Below are positions 42,032 through 44,237 of a stretch of DNA of 44,237 nucleotides, in pieces. Numbering within the stretch: the first letter of the stretch is position 1; every line of letters starts with the position of its first letter. Both the position numbers and the translations under genes were made by a program. The DNA is from JAWLCQ01 sp041687095. Its GTDB lineage: Bacteria > Planctomycetota > Phycisphaerae > SM23-33. Location: contig JAWLCQ010000022.1 of assembly GCA_041687095.1 (NCBI GenBank), forward strand, positions 1-44,237, given 5' to 3'. Below the pieces are notes generated by a model, which saw only the letters and a program-made list of their open reading frames with translations, had not been told where the DNA came from and did no database searches.

Positions 42032-42170
42032 CCTCACCGGGGCGAATGCCGGAGAAACTACATGACCCGTTTGTTGCGGGTGCGACTCCCGCCCCGCCTG
42101 GCGCAACCGGGCGGGTAGCTCAGCAGTAGAGCGCCGGAATGTTTCTCCAACCCTTGTCGCTCCGGTGGGG
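42032..42170 (+). ncRNA. Y-like RNA 5 with permuted tRNA mimic
   Basis: A continuous 14-bp outer helix pairs 42032-42045 with 42157-42170. Motifs are CGAATGC (42043-42049), ACTACA (42057-42062) and CTTGTC (42153-42158). Inner helix GGAGAAAC (42051-42058)/GTTTCTCC (42141-42148). The tRNA-like core is T-arm GCGGG-TGCGACT-CCCGC (42076-42092), acceptor 3' strand CCCGCCT (42093-42099), a 9-nt linker, acceptor 5' strand GGGCGGG (42109-42115, one G-U), TA and D-arm GCTC-AGCAGTA-GAGC (42118-42132). It ends 22 bp before the rtcB start codon. Confidence 0.88.
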
Positions 42171-42192
42171 ATTCCTTGATAGGGTATGCACA

Positions 42193-43596
42193 ATGAAGTC
42201 ACGTGAACTTGCCAACCTCGGTGTCCCCAAGGGCGAAACGATGCGCCTCGCGGTGGCGGCGTGCCAGTCGGCCGCCGCTGCCGCCGCCGGAACCGATCGC
42301 AACGCGCTGCGGGAGACGGTCCGCGCCCTGCTCGCCGATCCGTCCGCCTACGCCGCCGATCCGATCTGGGGCGAGCTCGCCTCCGCGATCGGTGGGGCGA
42401 AGGCGGCGCGGCAGCTCTATGTCCCGCGCGAGCGGTCCGCCCCATGGCGGCAGTGGGGCGACGATCTCGAACCCTCCGCCGTCGAGCAGATCCGCAACGC
42501 CTGCAAGCTCCCCCCCGCCGTCGCCGCCGCCCTCATGCCCGACGCCCACCAGGGCTACGGTCTGCCCATCGGCGGCGTGCTCGCCACCGACCGCGCCGTT
42601 ATCCCCTACGCCGTCGGCGTCGACATCGCCTGCCGCATGAAGCTCACCGTCCTCGACCTGCCCACCAGCGCCCTCACCGGGCAGCGCGACCGCCTCGCCA
42701 ACGCCCTGGAGTGCGAGACGTTCTTCGGTGTGGGGGCGGGAAACGGGGGATCGCGACAGCACCCCGTCATGGACGAGGACTGGACGGTCACCCCCGTAAC
42801 CGCGACCCTGAAGGACAAGGCCGCCAGCCAGCTCGGAACCAGCGGGAGTGGAAACCACTTTGTCGAGTTCGGAACGCTCACGCTGGACCGCGATGAACTG
42901 GGCCTGCCTGCGGGCGTCTACGTCGCCCTGCTGTCGCACTCCGGCAGCCGAGGCAGCGGCGCCGCCGTCGCGGAGCACTACAGCAGACTCGCCATGGCGA
43001 AGCACCCCGAACTGCCCCGGGAACTGCTGCACCTGGCGTGGCTGGACCTGGACAGCGAGGACGGGCAGGCGTACTGGTGCGCCATGGAGCTCATGGGCCG
43101 CTACGCCGCCGCCAACCACGAACTGATCCACCGCCACGTGGCGAAGCACCTCGGGGCGAACGTGCTGCTGGACATCGAGAACCACCACAACTTCGCGTGG
43201 AAGGAGCGCCACGGCGGGCGGGAGGTCATCGTGCACCGCAAGGGCGCGACCCCGGCGGGGGCGGGTGTGCTGGGCATCATCCCCGGTTCGATGGGCACGG
43301 CGGGCTACGTCGTCCGCGGGAAGGGGCGGGAGGAGTCGCTCCTCTCCGCCAGCCACGGTGCCGGTCGCAAGATGAGCCGCACCGCCGCACGCGAGCAGTT
43401 CACCTGGCACGACGCGCGGAGGTTCCTCGCGGAACGCAACGTCGATGTGCTCTCGGCGGGCCTGGACGAAGTGCCCATGGCCTACAAGGACATCGAGACC
43501 GTCATGGCCGCCCAGGCCGACCTGGTCGAACCCCTCGCCCGCTTCAACCCGCGGCTGGTGAAGATGGCCCCCGCAGGTGAGCGGCCGGAGGACTGA
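42193..43596 (+). CDS. rtcB: RNA-splicing ligase RtcB
   Basis: The 467-residue GTP-dependent ligase joins 2',3'-cyclic or 3'-phosphate ends to 5'-OH ends, as in broken tRNA anticodon loops. All expected active-site residues are visible: Asp144 and Cys147 in GVDIACRM, Asn221-His222 in GSGNHF, His249 in LLSHSGSRG, His332 in ENHHNFAW and the guanylylated His388 in SASHGAGR. PDAHQGYGLPIGGV is also canonical. ATG at 42193 has ATAGGGT upstream; the longer frame runs into Y-like RNA 5. No archease or rtcA gene is present in the window. The last six codons (GERPED) fall in the right direct repeat, so the C-terminus seems rewritten at the junction. Confidence 0.97.
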   Translation: MKSRELANLGVPKGETMRLAVAACQSAAAAAAGTDRNALRETVRALLADPSAYAADPIWGELASAIGGAKAARQLYVPRERSAPWRQWGDDLEPSAVEQIRNACKLPPAVAAALMPDAHQGYGLPIGGVLATDRAVIPYAVGVDIACRMKLTVLDLPTSALTGQRDRLANALECETFFGVGAGNGGSRQHPVMDEDWTVTPVTATLKDKAASQLGTSGSGNHFVEFGTLTLDRDELGLPAGVYVALLSHSGSRGSGAAVAEHYSRLAMAKHPELPRELLHLAWLDLDSEDGQAYWCAMELMGRYAAANHELIHRHVAKHLGANVLLDIENHHNFAWKERHGGREVIVHRKGATPAGAGVLGIIPGSMGTAGYVVRGKGREESLLSASHGAGRKMSRTAAREQFTWHDARRFLAERNVDVLSAGLDEVPMAYKDIETVMAAQADLVEPLARFNPRLVKMAPAGERPED

Positions 43597-43629
43597 TGGA
43601 AGCTCACACCGCCCGCGTAGATGGCCAGG
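43579..43629 (+). repeat. Direct repeat DR-R at the right border of the rtc locus
   Basis: GAGCGGCCGGAGGACTGATG and the following text match 37956-38006 with about four mismatches, in the same orientation. The repeat overlaps the rtcB stop codon. The two copies enclose rtcR, rsr, the Y-like RNAs and rtcB almost exactly. Confidence 0.85.
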
Positions 43630-43884
43630 CGAGTAACAGCGTTGCCGAAATCGATGCCGAGATCGGTGCCGTCAGGCCCGTCACCGGTGCCGAGTTCGGT
43701 GCCGTCGGTGACGTCACCGGTGCCGGAAATGGTGCCGGAAGGCAGTCCACGCGGGACACGGGGTGGCACGCGGGGGCACGGGGGATGGCGGGGAGCGCGG
43801 CGGTGGGCGGGCGGAGGGTGCGCGAGGGCGGGGAGCGGGGAGCGTCACAAGTGTTTGACGTTGCGAGAGAAACGGCAACACTGA
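43597..43884 (+). pseudogene. 3' tail of an integrase gene
   Basis: After the repeat, one frame reads ARRVTALPKSMPRSVPSGP and continues with Pro/Val/Ser repeats to HKCLTLREKRQH-stop at 43884. Such low-complexity tails with SVPSGPSPVPSSVPS words occur at the C-termini of planctomycete-type tyrosine recombinases (recollection, not searched). It would be the continuation of the remnant that ends at 38012, with the rtc locus placed between them. Confidence 0.45.
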
Positions 43885-43965
43885 CACGCGAGGGCACGCG
43901 GGGACACACCAAGGCGGGGCGGACAGGGCGAAAAGATCGGCGCGCGGGGGCTGGGGGGCGGGACG

Positions 43966-44041
43966 GCCGGCGGAGGGAATCGAACCCACAACCGCCGCTT
44001 TACAAAGGCACCGGAACGGAGCTCTTAACCTTTGCCAACAC
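43966..44041 (-). tRNA. Degenerate tRNA-Thr(TGT)-like sequence
   Basis: On the minus strand the text has GAGC (D-stem strand), CCGTT and AGCGG (a possible 5-bp anticodon stem), a loop containing TTTGTAA with anticodon TGT, and a T-arm GTGGG-TTCGATT-CCCTC with one mismatch, then CGCCGGC. The loop between CCGTT and AGCGG has 15 nt instead of 7. The 5' acceptor strand and the D-stem partner are not found, and there is no encoded CCA. It is probably a tRNA pseudogene or a 3' fragment, perhaps an old integration site. Confidence 0.35.
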
Positions 44042-44153
44042 AACCGTTTACGTCCACATAACCCTAAAAGGGACCACCCGAGTGCGGTTACGCTGACATA
44101 AACAGTATGCTCGTCCGTAACTGACGCCCCCACAAACACTAGAGCGATATGCG

Positions 44154-44237
44154 TTAGCCCGTAGCGTATCCGGCGTTCTGGAAGTACCCCTCACAGTCGG
44201 GCCGGGTGATGGTCTGCAACCCGCTGCCGATGGCGTC
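44154..44237 (-). mobile_element. C-terminal end of an IS630-like transposase (partial)
   Basis: The minus-strand frame entering from the window edge reads DAIGSGLQTITRPDCEGYFQ, then NAGYATG-stop. This matches the C-terminus typical of IS630-family transposases (an ITxxDCxGxFxNAGY-like end). Only 27 codons are inside the window. The terminal inverted repeat of the element is probably within 44042-44153, but I could not define it. Confidence 0.6.

Noticed and set aside
41635..42129. Short open frames in the rsr-rtcB gap
   Set aside because: They cross several Y-like RNA stems, lack ribosome-binding sites and show no domain.
41464..42192. CRISPR-like array between rsr and rtcB
   Set aside because: The recurring words (GAATGC, CTACA, CTTGTC) are short, unevenly spaced and part of paired stems; there are no identical direct repeats with spacers and no cas genes.
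43596..44096. 166-residue plus-strand frame containing RRRESNPQPPLYKG
   Set aside because: That peptide is the usual antisense reading of a tRNA 3' half. The first part is integrase-tail sequence in another frame, so it is not a separate gene.

Overview
The window is a very GC-rich bacterial chromosome segment. Gene content (two formylglycine-type sulfatases, a sugar-isomerase/oxidoreductase cluster, many dispersed intergenic inverted repeats, characteristic integrase tails) suggests a planctomycete, perhaps Phycisphaerae-like. That assignment is inference; no rRNA is present.

Layout. 0-13.4 kb (minus strand): a frameshifted membrane protein, an M16C metalloprotease, a complete fatty-acid/phospholipid initiation operon transcribed rpmF-plsX-fabH-fabD-fabG-acpP-fabF from one recognisable promoter, then alaS. 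13.7-18.8 kb: a small membrane protein, a PL22/TolB-like beta-propeller protein, a Cys-rich protein, a D-lyxose-isomerase-like cupin, a TIM-barrel isomerase/epimerase and a Gfo/Idh/MocA oxidoreductase. 19.4-20.6 kb: an IS110-family element. 20.8-24.9 kb: conserved proteins of unknown function, one with a SEC-C tail. 25.2-33.1 kb: a six-gene minus-strand catabolic-looking operon (QueG-like Fe-S protein, U32-like protein, esterase, MDR dehydrogenase, two sulfatases) divergent from an IclR regulator, with a palindromic operator between them.

33.1-38.0 kb is a scar of prophage pieces (integrase tail, tape-measure tail, two other phage-like fragments). It carries lower-GC minus-strand genes, including an unusual fusion of an ECF sigma factor to a phenylalanyl-tRNA synthetase alpha-like domain, and a large lipoprotein.

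38.0-43.6 kb is the most interesting part: an RNA-repair locus with rtcR (sigma-54 activator) divergent from a sigma-54 promoter that drives rsr (Ro60/TROVE protein), a 0.7-kb noncoding stretch, and rtcB (RNA ligase). I read the noncoding stretch as five tandem Y-like RNAs sharing a Ro-type bulged helix (GAATGC...CTACA on the 5' side, CTTGTC on the 3' side in four of five). Three enclose circularly permuted tRNA mimics. In two the Y stem takes the place of the anticodon arm; in one it emerges from the D-loop. The locus is bracketed by roughly 50-bp direct repeats that lie inside remnants of integrase 3' ends, suggesting it arrived as a cassette. The window ends in an integrase tail, a degenerate tRNA-Thr-like sequence and the 3' end of an IS630-like transposase gene.

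Working model (inference): RtcR senses damaged RNA through its CARF domain and activates the sigma-54 promoter. Rsr with a set of Y RNAs then handles structured RNA while RtcB reseals broken tRNA. The sigma-PheS fusion 3 kb away may be a second tRNA- or amino-acid-responsive regulator.
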